Source of the DNA: a gamma proteobacterium SS-5
GTDB taxonomy: Bacteria; Pseudomonadota; Gammaproteobacteria; Chromatiales; Chromatiaceae
Direction: 5' to 3'
Assembly: GCA_009497875.2 (NCBI GenBank)
Contig: CP032508.2
Span: 2,852,001-2,916,000 of the forward strand
Length of the DNA stretch: 64,000 nt
The notes beneath the pieces were generated by a model. The model saw only the letters and a list, made by a program, of their open reading frames with translations. It was not told the DNA's origin and searched no databases. The position numbers and the translations under genes were made by a program. Every line of letters starts with the position of its first letter. Within the stretch, counting starts at the first letter, position 1. This document shows positions 52,172 through 64,000 of this stretch, piece by piece.

Positions 52172-52717
52172 TTATCGGTTGGACTGGGTTGTGGCGGGCA
52201 GCTCCAAGGTCAGATCGGCGGCGACGGCCTCCCTCGGACAGAGGAAGTGTACACTCATCAACCCGGCGGAGGTATGCAGGCGGAAGGAGGAGAATTGGGC
52301 ATCCCGGTGTCGGGTCAGGCTCTTGGCCTCGCTCAGCACCACCGGCGGCGACAGGCCTATGGCCTTGCCCGGGGTCTGGATGTCGGCCATGGCGTTGCCC
52401 ACCACGACGTTGATCACCTCGGCGGCGGTCTCCTCGATCATGGCCTCCTGTTCGTCATCCGCCACCTCCACGCCCTCGGCATAGATGCGGAAGATCTGCT
52501 CGATCAGGCCACGCTCGAAGCTACAGGCGATCAGGGTGCTGACATCCTCCTCGACACTGACGATAGAGGTCAGATAGCCCAGCCGCAAGCGCTGCATGTC
52601 CTCCTGTTGCGGCTCGGGCGGGCGCACCTCAAGCCCGATCTCCCCGCTCAGAAAGCCCTGCAGATGGCTGCCGACCGCATTCACCAGCCGATCATGGCTG
52701 CTGTGGGTTTGATTCAT
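52172..52717 (-). CDS. CheX-like phosphatase domain protein
   Basis: 181 residues. The CheC/CheX/FliY active motif ExxN is present in MIEETAAEVINVVVGNAMAD, followed by IGLSPPVVLSEAKSL and a C-terminal strand pair (FRLHTSAGLMSVHFLCPRE). One ExxN motif is typical of CheX. Such proteins dephosphorylate CheY-type receivers; the receiver gene is 5 bases downstream. No membrane segment. Part of the kinase-phosphatase-receiver-cyclase operon. Confidence 0.85.
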   Translation of the reverse strand: MNQTHSSHDRLVNAVGSHLQGFLSGEIGLEVRPPEPQQEDMQRLRLGYLTSIVSVEEDVSTLIACSFERGLIEQIFRIYAEGVEVADDEQEAMIEETAAEVINVVVGNAMADIQTPGKAIGLSPPVVLSEAKSLTRHRDAQFSSFRLHTSAGLMSVHFLCPREAVAADLTLELPATTQSNR

Positions 52718-52771
52718 TGACTCACTCCCCCTTTGGATGGATATGGTTTTTGATTTAGGGCCAGGCCCGTC

Positions 52772-55039
52772 CTATGCCGCCGGGCTGTCCAGCCAGGGCA
52801 GGTAAAAGCAGAAGCAGGTGCCCTGGCCGGGCTGGGTCTGGATGCTGACCCGACCGCCGAGCCGATCCAGCTCCGCCTTCAGGGCCGCCAGGCCTATGCC
52901 CCGGCCGGACAGGTCCGAGACCTGGGAGCGGGTGCTCAGACGGTCGGTGAAGACCACCTGCAACAGCTCCTGCTCACTGGCCGCTGCGGCCTGCTGGGGG
53001 CTGAACAGGCCCAGCTCCAGGGCCTTCTGACGCAGCGCCTGCAGGTCTATGCCACGGCCATCATCGGCCACCTCCAGCAACAGCTCATCGCCCTGCCGGG
53101 TCAGGCGGCAGCTGATCCGGCCCATCTCATCCTTGCCCGCCGCCAGACGCTCCTCCGGGTCTTCGATGCCGTGGTCCAGGGCATTGCGAAACAGGTGTAC
53201 CAGGGCCTTGATGAAGGGCTGGTAGGGCCCCGGCGGTACGCGCAGGGCCTCGCCCTCGATCACAAAGGGGTGGATCATCTTGTCCAGGCGCTCGGCCAGG
53301 CGCTCGGCCAGCGGGGGATAGCTGGCCAGCAGGGAGCGCAGGTCCACATGACGCAGGCGGCGCAGTTCCGCCACCATGCGCCGGGTCTCGCCGCAGCGGA
53401 TGTCCGCCACATCGGTACGCAGCAGGCGCTCGGCGATGTCCTCCAGCAGCCGCACCTGCTGCGGGCTGAGGCGCAGCTCGCCACGACGCTGAAAGAACTC
53501 CTCGCCCAGGGCCTCGCGCACCAGGCCCAGGTCCCAGTCCAGGGCCTGAGCGGACTGCGCCATCGCCTGACGCAGCCGCTGCTGCCAGCCCGCCTCGATG
53601 CTGGAACCGCGCCGCCATTGGCCGATCAATCCCTCCAGCTGGTGCAGCGCGGACGGCAGGCGAATGAATTCCTGCTGGGCAAACAGCCCCTTGAAGGTGT
53701 GGATGCGCCGATACAGCTCCGCCAGCCGATCGGCGTCCGGCTGAGACTGCCCCAGCAAGGGCGGCAACTCATCGGCATCAAACCGCCGGTAATCGTCCAG
53801 CAGCTCGAAGAAGTCCTCCGGCTCGCGCACCGCCGCGACGATCAGGCGCAGCCGCCCCTGCTCCTCGCGCACCTGCTGTTCCAGCTGTTTTTGCCGGGTC
53901 ACATCGCTCAGCACCAGCATCACCCGCTGTTGCGGCAGCAGGCGATAGTCCAGGCGCACGGTCTTGTCCCCGATCTGCAACTCCTTGGGCATCAGCGACA
54001 GAAACAGCTGGCGCTTGTTGGCATCCGCCTCGTGCAGGATACGCTGGATGTTGTTGCCGAAATCGCGCGCCTTGTCCGCGTCCTGGGGGAACAGCAGGCC
54101 GCTTATGTCCTGCCCCTCCGGGGCCTGGCCGAAGATATCGAGGCACTCCTGGCTGTATTCCGAATCCACCCGCAGGCCCTGATCAAAGGAGAGAAAGCCC
54201 TGATCGGAATTATCCAGCAGGCTGGCGATCTTGCCCCGCTTGGTCGCCAACTCCCGGTTGCGCTCGTCGAGCCTGGCGTACATCCAGCCGATGATCAGGG
54301 TCGCCAGCAGCACCACCAGGGCGATCAGGATGAGCACATAGACCACCCGCCAGATGCTGCGGCTCACCTCCGCCTGCTGCCGCGAGGTCTCTATGGTCAC
54401 CCCCAGATAACCGGCATCCTCGCCTACCTGCCAATGGGTATGGCAGGCCACGCACTGCTCTTCCACTTGCAGGCGTTGGTAGAAGCTGGCCTTATCCGAC
54501 TCGATCAACTGGGCACGGCCCTGTTGATCAAAGCGCAGGCGTTTATCCAGGACATAGTGGCATTCACCGCAGTCGCGCTCGCCGATCACCTGGCGGTGCA
54601 ATTTCCCGGCCGGGGCGTCGGTCAGGTCCCGCTGACTCCAGTCACGCCGCAGGGGTTTATCCTTGGGATAGGGCTGAAAGCCCTCCGGGATGGCCTCGCG
54701 GCGCACGAAGGGCACGCCCTGGGTCTGCTCGCCGGAGCGGTAGGTCTGCAACCGGTAACGGGAATAGAGGGCCGTCTCCAGCACCGATTGCAGCCGGGCG
54801 ATGTTGTTGATGGCCTGTTGAAAGGTGCGCGGCTGGCCCTTTTCGATGGAGTCCTGGGTCTGCGCCACATAGGCGTCCAGCACCCCCCTGCCCTCTTGCA
54901 GCACCCGTTCGGCCAGGGCGTCGGCCTGATGCTGGTAGAGGATCCCCACCGAAGGGATGGCGATCAGAAGCAATACGGTAACCACCACCGCAACGAACCG
55001 TCTGATCGGGGACGGCGCTTCCGGCTCTGTTTCGTTCAA
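52772..55039 (-). CDS. CheA-like histidine kinase with a periplasmic diheme sensor
   Basis: About 755 residues from a TTG at 55039 that has GGAG and AGGGG upstream; the open frame to 55207 is implausible and GTG 55069 is an alternative. Membrane helices at about 16-35 and 231-254 bracket a periplasmic domain with two heme c sites, CGECH (157-161) and CVACH (196-200). A PAS-like domain follows, then an Hpt-type site (RIHTFKGLFAQQ, His447) instead of a classical H-box, and a CheA-type ATPase: KALVHLFRNALDHGIEDPEE, DDGRGID, DLSGRGIGLAALKAEL. It lacks a CheW-like domain. It heads an operon with CheX-like, receiver and GGDEF genes; redox or gas sensing is inferred. Confidence 0.88.
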   Translation of the reverse strand: MNETEPEAPSPIRRFVAVVVTVLLLIAIPSVGILYQHQADALAERVLQEGRGVLDAYVAQTQDSIEKGQPRTFQQAINNIARLQSVLETALYSRYRLQTYRSGEQTQGVPFVRREAIPEGFQPYPKDKPLRRDWSQRDLTDAPAGKLHRQVIGERDCGECHYVLDKRLRFDQQGRAQLIESDKASFYQRLQVEEQCVACHTHWQVGEDAGYLGVTIETSRQQAEVSRSIWRVVYVLILIALVVLLATLIIGWMYARLDERNRELATKRGKIASLLDNSDQGFLSFDQGLRVDSEYSQECLDIFGQAPEGQDISGLLFPQDADKARDFGNNIQRILHEADANKRQLFLSLMPKELQIGDKTVRLDYRLLPQQRVMLVLSDVTRQKQLEQQVREEQGRLRLIVAAVREPEDFFELLDDYRRFDADELPPLLGQSQPDADRLAELYRRIHTFKGLFAQQEFIRLPSALHQLEGLIGQWRRGSSIEAGWQQRLRQAMAQSAQALDWDLGLVREALGEEFFQRRGELRLSPQQVRLLEDIAERLLRTDVADIRCGETRRMVAELRRLRHVDLRSLLASYPPLAERLAERLDKMIHPFVIEGEALRVPPGPYQPFIKALVHLFRNALDHGIEDPEERLAAGKDEMGRISCRLTRQGDELLLEVADDGRGIDLQALRQKALELGLFSPQQAAAASEQELLQVVFTDRLSTRSQVSDLSGRGIGLAALKAELDRLGGRVSIQTQPGQGTCFCFYLPWLDSPAA

Positions 55040-55181
55040 ATCCCCTGCTCCCAGACAAAGATCCCCCACGCAACTGACAGCACAGCATCGCAGGCTAATA
55101 GACCACCATTGGCAGGGAAATTCAACCGCTCTGCCAGGGGCCTGTCGGGAGGTGTTGGATGTTCCGTCTTGAGCCCATTGA

Positions 55182-56048
55182 TTATTGCTCTGTGACCCCC
55201 TGGCCAAGCGCCCTTTCTGGCACCCACTCGGCCATTGCCGCTACCACCTTGAGGGCATCCACCGTGGCCTTGACATCGTGTACTCGGAGGATGCTGGCCC
55301 CGCGCTCGGCGGCCAGTACCGCCGCCGCCAGGCTGCCATACAGACGCTGGTCCACCGGCGCCTTGTCCAGCAGGGCACCGATCATGGATTTGCGGGAGAT
55401 GCCCACCAGCAGGGGTAGCCCCAGGGCGTTGAATCTGGCCAGCCGGGCCAGCAGTTGCAGATTGTGTTGCAGGGTCTTGCCGAAGCCGAAGCCGGGGTCG
55501 AGCAACAGCCGATCCCGGCGGATACCGGCCTGCTCGCAGGCCCCGATGCGCTCGGCAAAGAAATCGGCCACTTCAGCAACCACATCCGCGTAGCTGGGGT
55601 TGTGCTGCATCAGCCTCGGTTCGCCCTGCATGTGCATCAGGCAGACCGGCACCGCCAGTTCGGCGGCGGCCTGCAGGGCACCTTCGCGGCGCAGGGCATA
55701 GACATCGTTGATCAGCCCGGCACCTGCCGCCACGGCGGCGCGCATCACCTCAGGCTTGCTGGTGTCGATGGACAGGGGCAGGGACAGTTCGTCATGCAGG
55801 CGTTCGATCAGCGGCATGACCCGGTCCAGCTCCTGCTGGACGGATACGGCCTTGGCCCCTGGGCGGGTGGACTCGCCGCCGATGTCGATAATGGCCGCGC
55901 CCTCGGCGGCCAGGCGTTCGGCCTGCCTGAGGGCGGCATCCCGGTCATTGAAGCGGCCACCGTCGGAGAAGGAGTCGGGGGTGACATTGAGTATCCCCAT
56001 CACCCGAGGCCGACTCAGATCAAGCCCAATCCCCCGCCAGTGCCGCAC
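55182..56048 (-). CDS. folP: Dihydropteroate synthase
   Basis: 288 residues from a GTG start nine bases after the ftsH stop. Motifs of the TIM barrel: VMGILNVTPDSFSDGGRFND (pterin loop 1), DIGGESTRPGAKAVS (loop 2), LSIDTSKPEVMRAAV, LINDVYALRREG, CLMHMQGEPRLMQHNP, LLDPGFGFGKTLQHNL, VGISRKSMIG and ILRVHDVKATVDAL. It joins pABA to the pterin pyrophosphate in folate synthesis. The ftsH-folP order is standard for gammaproteobacteria; glmM, which often follows, is absent here. Confidence 0.96.
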   Translation of the reverse strand: MRHWRGIGLDLSRPRVMGILNVTPDSFSDGGRFNDRDAALRQAERLAAEGAAIIDIGGESTRPGAKAVSVQQELDRVMPLIERLHDELSLPLSIDTSKPEVMRAAVAAGAGLINDVYALRREGALQAAAELAVPVCLMHMQGEPRLMQHNPSYADVVAEVADFFAERIGACEQAGIRRDRLLLDPGFGFGKTLQHNLQLLARLARFNALGLPLLVGISRKSMIGALLDKAPVDQRLYGSLAAAVLAAERGASILRVHDVKATVDALKVVAAMAEWVPERALGQGVTEQ

Positions 56049-56057
56049 CGGTCCGGC

Positions 56058-57986
56058 TCAATGCTGGCTGACCGGCCCGCCGATGGGGCCCTCGTCACCC
56101 TTGCCGGCGGGCTGCTCGTCCTGCTTTTCGGCCAGGGCGGAGCCGCCGTCATTGGCATCGTCATCCCAGTCCGCCGGTGGGCGCGGCTCGCGTCCCTCCA
56201 TGATGTCGTCGATCTGGTGGCTGTCGATGGTCTCGTACTTGATCAGCGCCTGGGCCATGGTGTGCAGCTTGTCCAGTTGCTCATTGAGGATACGCTCTGA
56301 GCGCTGGTAATTGCGGTCGATGAATACCCGGATCTCTTCGTCGATGGCATGCGCCGTGTCGTCGGAGACATTCTTGTGCTTGGTCACCGAATGACCGAGG
56401 AACACCTCGCCCTCATCCTCACCGTAGGCCAGCGGCCCCAGACGGCTGGACAGCCCCCACTTGGTGACCATGCTGCGGGCGATCTCGGTGGCACGCTGAA
56501 TGTCGTTCTGGGCGCCGGTGGTGACCTTCTCCTCGCCAAAGATCAGGGCCTCGGCGATGCGCCCGCCGAACAGGCTGGAAATCTGGCTCTCCAGGCGCTC
56601 CTTGGAATAGCTGTAACGGTCTTCTTCCGGCAGGAACATAGTTACCCCCAGGGCACGGCCACGGGGGATGATGCTGACCTTATAGACCGGGTCGTGGGAG
56701 GGCACCAAGCGGCCGATGATGGCGTGACCGGCCTCGTGATAGGCGGTGAGCTTCTTCTCCTCCGGGCTCATCACCATGGAGCGCCGCTCGGTGCCCATCA
56801 TGATCTTGTCCTTGGCCCGTTCCAGGTCGGACATATCCACCATGTGCTTGTCGCTGCGGGCGGCAAACAGGGCCGCCTCGTTCACCAGATTGGCCAGATC
56901 GGCACCGGAGAAACCCGGCGTGCCGCGGGCGATCAGCGAGGCCTTGACGTCATCGGCGATGGGCACCTTGCGCATGTGTACCTTGAGGATCTTCTCCCGC
57001 CCGCGCACGTCCGGCAGGGGCACCACCACCTGGCGGTCGAAGCGACCGGGGCGCAGCAGGGCCGGGTCGAGCACGTCCGGGCGGTTGGTGGCGGCGATGA
57101 CGATGATGCCCTCGTTGCCCTCGAAGCCATCCATCTCCACCAGCAACTGGTTCAGGGTCTGCTCGCGCTCATCGTGACCACCGCCGAGACCGGCACCACG
57201 ATGCCGACCCACGGCATCGATCTCGTCGATGAAGATGATACAGGGGGCGTGTTTCTTCGCCTGCTCGAACATATCCCGCACCCGTGAGGCACCGACGCCG
57301 ACGAACATCTCGACAAAGTCCGAGCCGGAGATGCTGAAGAAAGGTACCTTGGCCTCACCGGCAATGGCCCGCGCCAGCAGGGTCTTGCCGGTACCGGGCG
57401 GGCCGACCATGAGGGCGCCGCGGGGGATCTTGCCGCCGAGCTTCTGGAACTTGGCCGGGTCCTTGAGGAATTCCACCATCTCCTGCACGTCGTCCTTGGC
57501 CTCTTCGATACCGGCCACATCGCTGAAGGTGATCTTGACCTGGTCTTCGTTGAGCATGCGCGCCCGGCTCTTGCCAAAAGACATGGCACCGCGCCCGCCG
57601 GCACCGCCCTGCATCTGACGCATGAAGAACACCCAAAGCCCGATGAGGATGAACAGCGGGAACCAGTTGATGAAGATCTGGGTCAGCAGGCCGGGCTTTT
57701 CCGGCGGACCAGCGACAATTTCCACATCGGCATTGAGCAGATCGCCCACCAGGCCGTTGTCGTTGGGATTGTAGGTACTGAAACGCACGCCCCCATCGCT
57801 GATGCCGATGATGTTGTTGCCCTGGATCTCCACTTTCTTCACGCTGCCCTGCTTGACCTCATCGAGGAACTGGGAGTAGGCCACCGACTGGGTGCGGGGG
57901 GCCTGGGTGGAGAAGTTGTTGAACACCGACATCAGCACCACGGCGATGACGATCCAGAGAATGACGTTCTTGGCTAAATCACTCAA
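56058..57986 (-). CDS. ftsH: ATP-dependent zinc metalloprotease FtsH
   Basis: 642 residues from a TTG at 57986 ([20 protein letters not shown]) preceded by GAGGAAAGCAT; the open frame to 58046 does not match the family. Two membrane helices (about 7-25 and 100-120), a short periplasmic domain, then AAA+: [37 protein letters not shown], second region of homology [20 protein letters not shown]. The protease site is HEAGH in [19 protein letters not shown]. It degrades membrane proteins and regulators such as LpxC. Downstream of rlmE, upstream of folP. Confidence 0.97.
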   Translation of the reverse strand: MSDLAKNVILWIVIAVVLMSVFNNFSTQAPRTQSVAYSQFLDEVKQGSVKKVEIQGNNIIGISDGGVRFSTYNPNDNGLVGDLLNADVEIVAGPPEKPGLLTQIFINWFPLFILIGLWVFFMRQMQGGAGGRGAMSFGKSRARMLNEDQVKITFSDVAGIEEAKDDVQEMVEFLKDPAKFQKLGGKIPRGALMVGPPGTGKTLLARAIAGEAKVPFFSISGSDFVEMFVGVGASRVRDMFEQAKKHAPCIIFIDEIDAVGRHRGAGLGGGHDEREQTLNQLLVEMDGFEGNEGIIVIAATNRPDVLDPALLRPGRFDRQVVVPLPDVRGREKILKVHMRKVPIADDVKASLIARGTPGFSGADLANLVNEAALFAARSDKHMVDMSDLERAKDKIMMGTERRSMVMSPEEKKLTAYHEAGHAIIGRLVPSHDPVYKVSIIPRGRALGVTMFLPEEDRYSYSKERLESQISSLFGGRIAEALIFGEEKVTTGAQNDIQRATEIARSMVTKWGLSSRLGPLAYGEDEGEVFLGHSVTKHKNVSDDTAHAIDEEIRVFIDRNYQRSERILNEQLDKLHTMAQALIKYETIDSHQIDDIMEGREPRPPADWDDDANDGGSALAEKQDEQPAGKGDEGPIGGPVSQH

Positions 57987-58059
57987 AATGCTTTCCTCTT
58001 GAGCCAGGATGGGCGGATTATGCTGAAAAAACGACCTGGTCCGCAAATAAACGCTAATT

Positions 58060-58257
58060 AAATTTAGGACGCAGAGATCGCGGAGAAGCGCAGAGCACGC
58101 AGAGTTTGCATTGCTAACTGCTTACACCGTCAAGCCCCTCGCCCCTGAGGGGAGAGAGGTTGGGGAGAGGGGCAAGCAGTACCACTTTCGTTCGCTTAGC
58201 TAGTCCTTTACAACTCTGCGGCCTTTGCGCTTCTTTGCGCCCTCTGCGTCCTAATTT
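58060..58257. repeat. AGGACGCAGAG inverted repeat between rlmE and ftsH
   Basis: Left arm AATTTAGGACGCAGAGATCG with AAGCGCAGAGCACGCAGAG, right arm CTTTGCGCTTCTTTGCGCCC with TCTGCGTCCTAATTTT, complementary over most of their length. The loop contains AAGCCCCTCGCCCCTGAGGG and GAGAGAGGTTGGGGAGAGGG, itself a hairpin. The rlmE stop codon (TAG, 58253-58251) lies inside the right arm. Confidence 0.85.
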
Positions 58258-58886
58258 TCTGTCGATTGTACCCGTTTCCCGCGGCCCAGCAGGTAAACTT
58301 CCCGGCTGATGCTGCGGGAGGCCTCGGGTTTGCGCGTCTGCACCTTGGTAAAACTGGCGCGCATTTCGCGCAAAAAGGGCTCAAACCCCTCGCCCTGATA
58401 CACCTTGACCAGAAAATCGCCGCCGGGTTTCAGGCATTCCCTGGCAAAATCCAGGGCCAATTCGCACAGATAGATGGATTTGGGCTGATCCACCGCCGCA
58501 ACCCCGGTGACATTGGGCAGCATGTCGGAAATTACAAGATCAACCGCAGCCCCGGCAAGGACTTCGCGCATCTGCCGCAACACGGCATCCTCGCGGAAGT
58601 CCCCCTGGATAAAATCCACCCCGGCCAGAGAATCCATGGGCAGCAGGTCCAAGGCAATGACCCGGCCCCGGCCATCCAGAATCCGCGCCGCTACCTGGCT
58701 CCAGCCGCCGGGGGCCGCACCCAGATCGACAATCACCTGGCCGCGCCGGATCAGCCTGTCTTTCTCCTGTATCTCCAGCAGCTTGTACGCCGCCCGTGAG
58801 CGCATGCCCTCACGCTGGGCCTTCTGCACATAGGGGTCATTGATGTGACGCTGGAGCCAGCGCTTGCTGCTTGCAGTCTTGGGCAT
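58251..58886 (-). CDS. rlmE: 23S rRNA 2'-O-methyltransferase RlmE (FtsJ/RrmJ)
   Basis: 211 residues: [38 protein letters not shown] (catalytic Lys in AYKL), SAM loop [37 protein letters not shown], Asp in [14 protein letters not shown], Lys in [15 protein letters not shown] and the final Glu in SREVYLLG. It methylates U2552 of 23S RNA. Its last codons and stop merge with the AGGACGCAGAG repeat. Divergent from yhbY; ftsH follows on the same strand, a conserved order. Confidence 0.97.
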   Translation of the reverse strand: MPKTASSKRWLQRHINDPYVQKAQREGMRSRAAYKLLEIQEKDRLIRRGQVIVDLGAAPGGWSQVAARILDGRGRVIALDLLPMDSLAGVDFIQGDFREDAVLRQMREVLAGAAVDLVISDMLPNVTGVAAVDQPKSIYLCELALDFARECLKPGGDFLVKVYQGEGFEPFLREMRASFTKVQTRKPEASRSISREVYLLGRGKRVQSTEN

Positions 58887-58915
58887 GGAGTTTATCGAGC
58901 CGTGGGATTAGTGAC

Positions 58916-58921
58916 TATAAT
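58916..58921 (+). promoter_or_regulatory. Candidate -10 box of yhbY
   Basis: A perfect TATAAT 28 bases before the GTG start of yhbY, in the short gap to the divergent rlmE. The -35 region is weak (TTATCG at about 18 bases spacing). Confidence 0.4.
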
Positions 58922-58948
58922 GGCGCTTTTGCGGGGAAGATTGCCACA

Positions 58949-59248
58949 GTGGAACTCAGTCAAGCACAGAAGAAACACCTCAAGGGCCTAGCCCATCACC
59001 TCAAGCCGGTGCTGCTCATCGGCCAGCACGGCCTGACCCAGGGGGTGCTCGACGAGATGGCGATCACCCTGGACCACCATGAGCTGATCAAGGTAAAGAT
59101 CAGCGTCGGCGACCGTGCGCAGCGCGACCAACTCATCCAACAAATGGCCCAGGCCAGCGCCGCCAGCCTGATCCACCGCATCGGCAACATGGCCATCTTC
59201 TTCCGCCGCAACCCCAAGCAACCCAAAATTGCCTTGCCCAGTGGTTGA
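58949..59248 (+). CDS. yhbY: YhbY, CRM-domain RNA-binding ribosome assembly protein
   Basis: 99 residues from a GTG with GGGGAAG nine bases upstream: VELSQAQKKHLKGLAHHLKP, then LLIGQHGLTQGVLDEMAITL with the GxxG loop, DHHELIKVKISVGD and LIHRIGNMAIFFRRNP. The protein associates with pre-50S particles. It is divergent from rlmE and convergent with greA, the common gammaproteobacterial order. Its stop is followed within six bases by a repeat. Confidence 0.95.
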   Translation: MELSQAQKKHLKGLAHHLKPVLLIGQHGLTQGVLDEMAITLDHHELIKVKISVGDRAQRDQLIQQMAQASAASLIHRIGNMAIFFRRNPKQPKIALPSG

Positions 59249-59253
59249 TATTT

Positions 59254-59413
59254 GGGACGCAGAGAGCGCCAAGAAGCGCAGAGAACGCAGAGTTTTAATC
59301 TTGCTTAATAGAAGCTTATCCGGTCGGAGCCCCTCTCTCCAAGGGGCGAGGTGCTTAACTACCCAATAAACTAATCTCTGCGTGCTCTGCGCTTCTTTGC
59401 GACCTCTGCGTCC
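59254..59413. repeat. GGACGCAGAG inverted repeat between yhbY and greA
   Basis: Left arm GGGACGCAGAGAGCGCCAAG with AAGCGCAGAGAACGCAGAG, right arm CTCTGCGTGCTCTGCGCTTC with TTTGCGACCTCTGCGTCC. The loop has CCCCTCTCTCCAAGGGGCGA. The two genes converge here, so the hairpin could lie at the end of both transcripts, although no T-run follows. Confidence 0.85.
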
Positions 59414-59420
59414 GATCTAT

Positions 59421-59897
59421 CTATTCGTAACGCACTTCGATAATTTCCAGCTCGCGTTCGCCGCCTGGGGTTTGCAATGCGGCCACGTCGCCTTCGCTCT
59501 TGCCGATCAGGGCGCGGGCTATGGGTGAGGTGACCGATATCAGGCCCTGCTTGATGTCTGCCTCGTCCTCGCCGACGATCTGATAGCTGTGCCTTTCGCC
59601 GCTGTCCAGGTCCTCTACATCAACGCTGGTGCCGAACACCACCTTGCCACCGGCATTGAGCGTGGTCACGTCGATGATCTGGGCGTTGGACAGCTTGCCC
59701 TCGATATCCCGGATACGACCCTCGATAAAGCTCTGCTGCTCACGGGCGGCGTGATATTCGGCATTCTCCTTCAGATCACCGTGGGCGCGAGCCTCGGCGA
59801 TGGCCTGGATCACCTTGGGCCGGGCCTCGGATTTCAGTTCGTTCAACTCGGCGCGCAGCTTTTCCGCCCCGCGCACGGTCAGGGGTACCTTGGACAT
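59421..59897 (-). CDS. greA: Transcript cleavage factor GreA
   Basis: 158 residues, normal length. The N-terminal coiled coil has [20 protein letters not shown] and [20 protein letters not shown], with the catalytic acidic tip (Asp and Glu in GDLKENAEY). The C-terminal FKBP-like domain has [33 protein letters not shown]. It rescues backtracked RNA polymerase. GGGAGTG precedes the ATG. Downstream of carB on the same strand, as in many gammaproteobacteria; the gap holds a CCCGAGTCCC repeat. Confidence 0.97.
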   Translation of the reverse strand: MSKVPLTVRGAEKLRAELNELKSEARPKVIQAIAEARAHGDLKENAEYHAAREQQSFIEGRIRDIEGKLSNAQIIDVTTLNAGGKVVFGTSVDVEDLDSGERHSYQIVGEDEADIKQGLISVTSPIARALIGKSEGDVAALQTPGGERELEIIEVRYE

Positions 59898-59920
59898 GGA
59901 TTCTCACTCCCGATTATTAA

Positions 59921-60012
59921 GACATCGGGACTCGGGATTGGAGAATCGGGACTCGAAAAAACACGGCTTGGCCTTTTCATCGGGTCCCGGGTCCCGAGTC
60001 CCGGGTCCCGCC
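59921..60012. repeat. CGGGACTCGGGA / TCCCGAGTCCCG inverted heptamer repeat
   Basis: Left: CATCGGGACTCGGGATTGGA and GAATCGGGACTCG. Right: ATCGGGTCCCGGGTCCCGAG and TCCCGGGTCCCGCC. The two halves are complementary around a loop AAAAAACACGGCTTGGCC. The same CCCGAGT heptamers occur at 6155-6180, 38381-38402 and 63424-63445. It separates carB from greA. Confidence 0.8.
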
Positions 60013-60019
60013 AATTCAT

Positions 60020-63226
<3,207 letters not shown>

Positions 63227-63266
63227 GTTGATTTAAGTCTAAGTCCGCAAACGAAAGGCAAATCTC

Positions 63267-63390
63267 AGGACGCAGAGAGCGCTGAGTAGCGCAGAGCACG
63301 CAAAGTTAATTTTTCAGTCATGTTATCAATTCAGCATCCACTTGGTTTTCCTCTGCGACCTCTGCGCTTCTTCGCGTCCTCTGCGTCCTT
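63267..63390. repeat. AGGACGCAGAG inverted repeat between carA and carB
   Basis: Left arm AGGACGCAGAGAGCGCTGAG with TAGCGCAGAGCACGCAAAG, right arm CCTCTGCGACCTCTGCGCTT with CTTCGCGTCCTCTGCGTCCT. Loop of about 45 bases, AT-rich. It lies inside the carAB operon, in an interval of 190 bases that in relatives is normally short. Confidence 0.85.
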
Positions 63391-63417
63391 AAAGGCTTTG
63401 AACTGCCGCTGTAGGCT

Positions 63418-64000
63418 TTATTTGGTCCCGAGTCCCGAGTCCCGCATTAAAGCAATAAACCGATCAAACACCGGCGCTACATCGTGGGGGCCTGGGCTGG
63501 CTTCGGGGTGGCCCTGGAAGCTGAAGGCCGGTTTGTCGGTGCGCTGGATGCCCTGCAGGCTGCCGTCGAACAGTGACTTATGGGTGGCCTTGAGGTTGGT
63601 CGGCAGGCTGGCCTCATCGACGGCGAAGCCGTGATTCTGGCTGCTGATCATCACCTGGCCCGTGGCCAGGTCCTGCACCGGGTGGTTGGCGCCGTGGTGG
63701 CCGAATTTCATCTTCAACGTCTGGGCACCGCTGGCCAGGGCCAGCAGCTGATGGCCGAGGCAGATGCCGAAGGTGGGCATCCCACTATCGACAATCTCGC
63801 GAATGGCCTCTATGGCATAGTCACAAGGCGCCGGGTCACCGGGGCCGTTGGAGAGAAAGACGCCATCGGGCTTGAGCGCCAGCACCTCGGCGGCGGGGGT
63901 CTGGGCTGGTACCAGGGTGAGGCGGCAGCCGCGATCCACCAGCATACGCAGGATGTTGCGCTTGACGCCGTAATCGTAGGCCACCACATGCAGCGGCAGA
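63418..64000 (-). CDS. carA: Carbamoyl-phosphate synthase small subunit, C-terminal part
   Basis: The glutaminase domain only; the gene continues past the right edge of the window and lacks its N-terminal half here. [40 protein letters not shown], the nucleophile Cys in [40 protein letters not shown], and the His/Glu pair in [20 protein letters not shown]. The last residues RDSGLGTK are written by the CGGGACT heptamer repeat (63424-63445), so the C-terminus appears to have been replaced. First gene of carAB. Confidence 0.96.
   Translation of the reverse strand, partial: LPLHVVAYDYGVKRNILRMLVDRGCRLTLVPAQTPAAEVLALKPDGVFLSNGPGDPAPCDYAIEAIREIVDSGMPTFGICLGHQLLALASGAQTLKMKFGHHGANHPVQDLATGQVMISSQNHGFAVDEASLPTNLKATHKSLFDGSLQGIQRTDKPAFSFQGHPEASPGPHDVAPVFDRFIALMRDSGLGTK
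63424..63445. repeat. CCCGAGT heptamer tandem repeat inside the carA 3' end
   Basis: Three tandem units of GTCCCGA on the plus strand; on the carA strand they read GGGACTCGGGACTCGGGACC. The repeat is translated as the tail of CarA. The same heptamers are otherwise found only between genes in this window. Confidence 0.8.

Overview
The window is a GC-rich chromosomal segment from a gammaproteobacterium, most likely a Chromatiales-like sulfur-oxidising or phototrophic autotroph. The gammaproteobacterial assignment rests on classic gene neighbourhoods: ffs-dnaX-ybaB-recR, rsgA/orn, mutY-yggX, and carA-carB-greA / yhbY / rlmE-ftsH-folP. The autotroph suggestion rests on a complete phosphoribulokinase next to a large Mrp/NhaD cation antiporter block. 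The finer placement is inference. No rRNA, tRNA, CRISPR array or prophage was recognised.

Layout. 1-6.4 kb: end of a PLP C-S lyase, a heme-bearing chemoreceptor with a good sigma-28 promoter, an ankyrin lipoprotein, three unrecognised small genes leading into oxyR, and a DUF486 membrane protein. 6.4-10.6 kb: a small hypothetical gene, hinT, recR, ybaB, dnaX and the 4.5S RNA gene. 10.6-16.7 kb: a NamZ-like (DUF1343) gene, a MITE, a deleted IS66 copy with intact ends, parC, rsgA, orn. 17.1-30.6 kb: a second chemoreceptor, then three large DNA-translocating enzymes: a 1724-residue exonuclease-RecQ-UvrD fusion, Mfd, and a SWIM-SNF2 protein whose last codons were replaced by a second MITE copy. 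30.6-36 kb: orphan Phd-like antitoxin, SprA-like protein, yggX, mutY, glk, a small flagellar-like protein, nadC, FKBP. 36.1-45.3 kb: one long Mrp-type operon (mnhE frameshifted, F, G, fused A-tail/B, C, three ND-like subunits, one small unknown) ending in nhaD. 45.5-49.8 kb: prk with a strong bidirectional terminator, a Sel1 protein, an IMPase, slt. 50-55 kb: a Crp-like regulator facing a signalling operon made of a diheme CheA-like kinase, a CheX-like phosphatase, a CheY-like receiver and a PAS-GGDEF cyclase. 55-64 kb: folP, ftsH, rlmE, yhbY, greA, carB and the 3' part of carA.

Themes. Redox sensing recurs: OxyR with both redox cysteines, two signalling proteins with periplasmic CxxCH sites, and a PAS domain with a Cys-rich motif. 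Ion homeostasis (Mrp plus NhaD) sits beside the committing Calvin-cycle enzyme. The intergenic DNA is unusual: at least five families of short palindromic or tandem repeats occupy spaces inside operons and repeatedly touch or form the 3' ends of genes (SNF2, carA, rlmE, hinT). Two of the insertions can be read base by base because they left target duplications.
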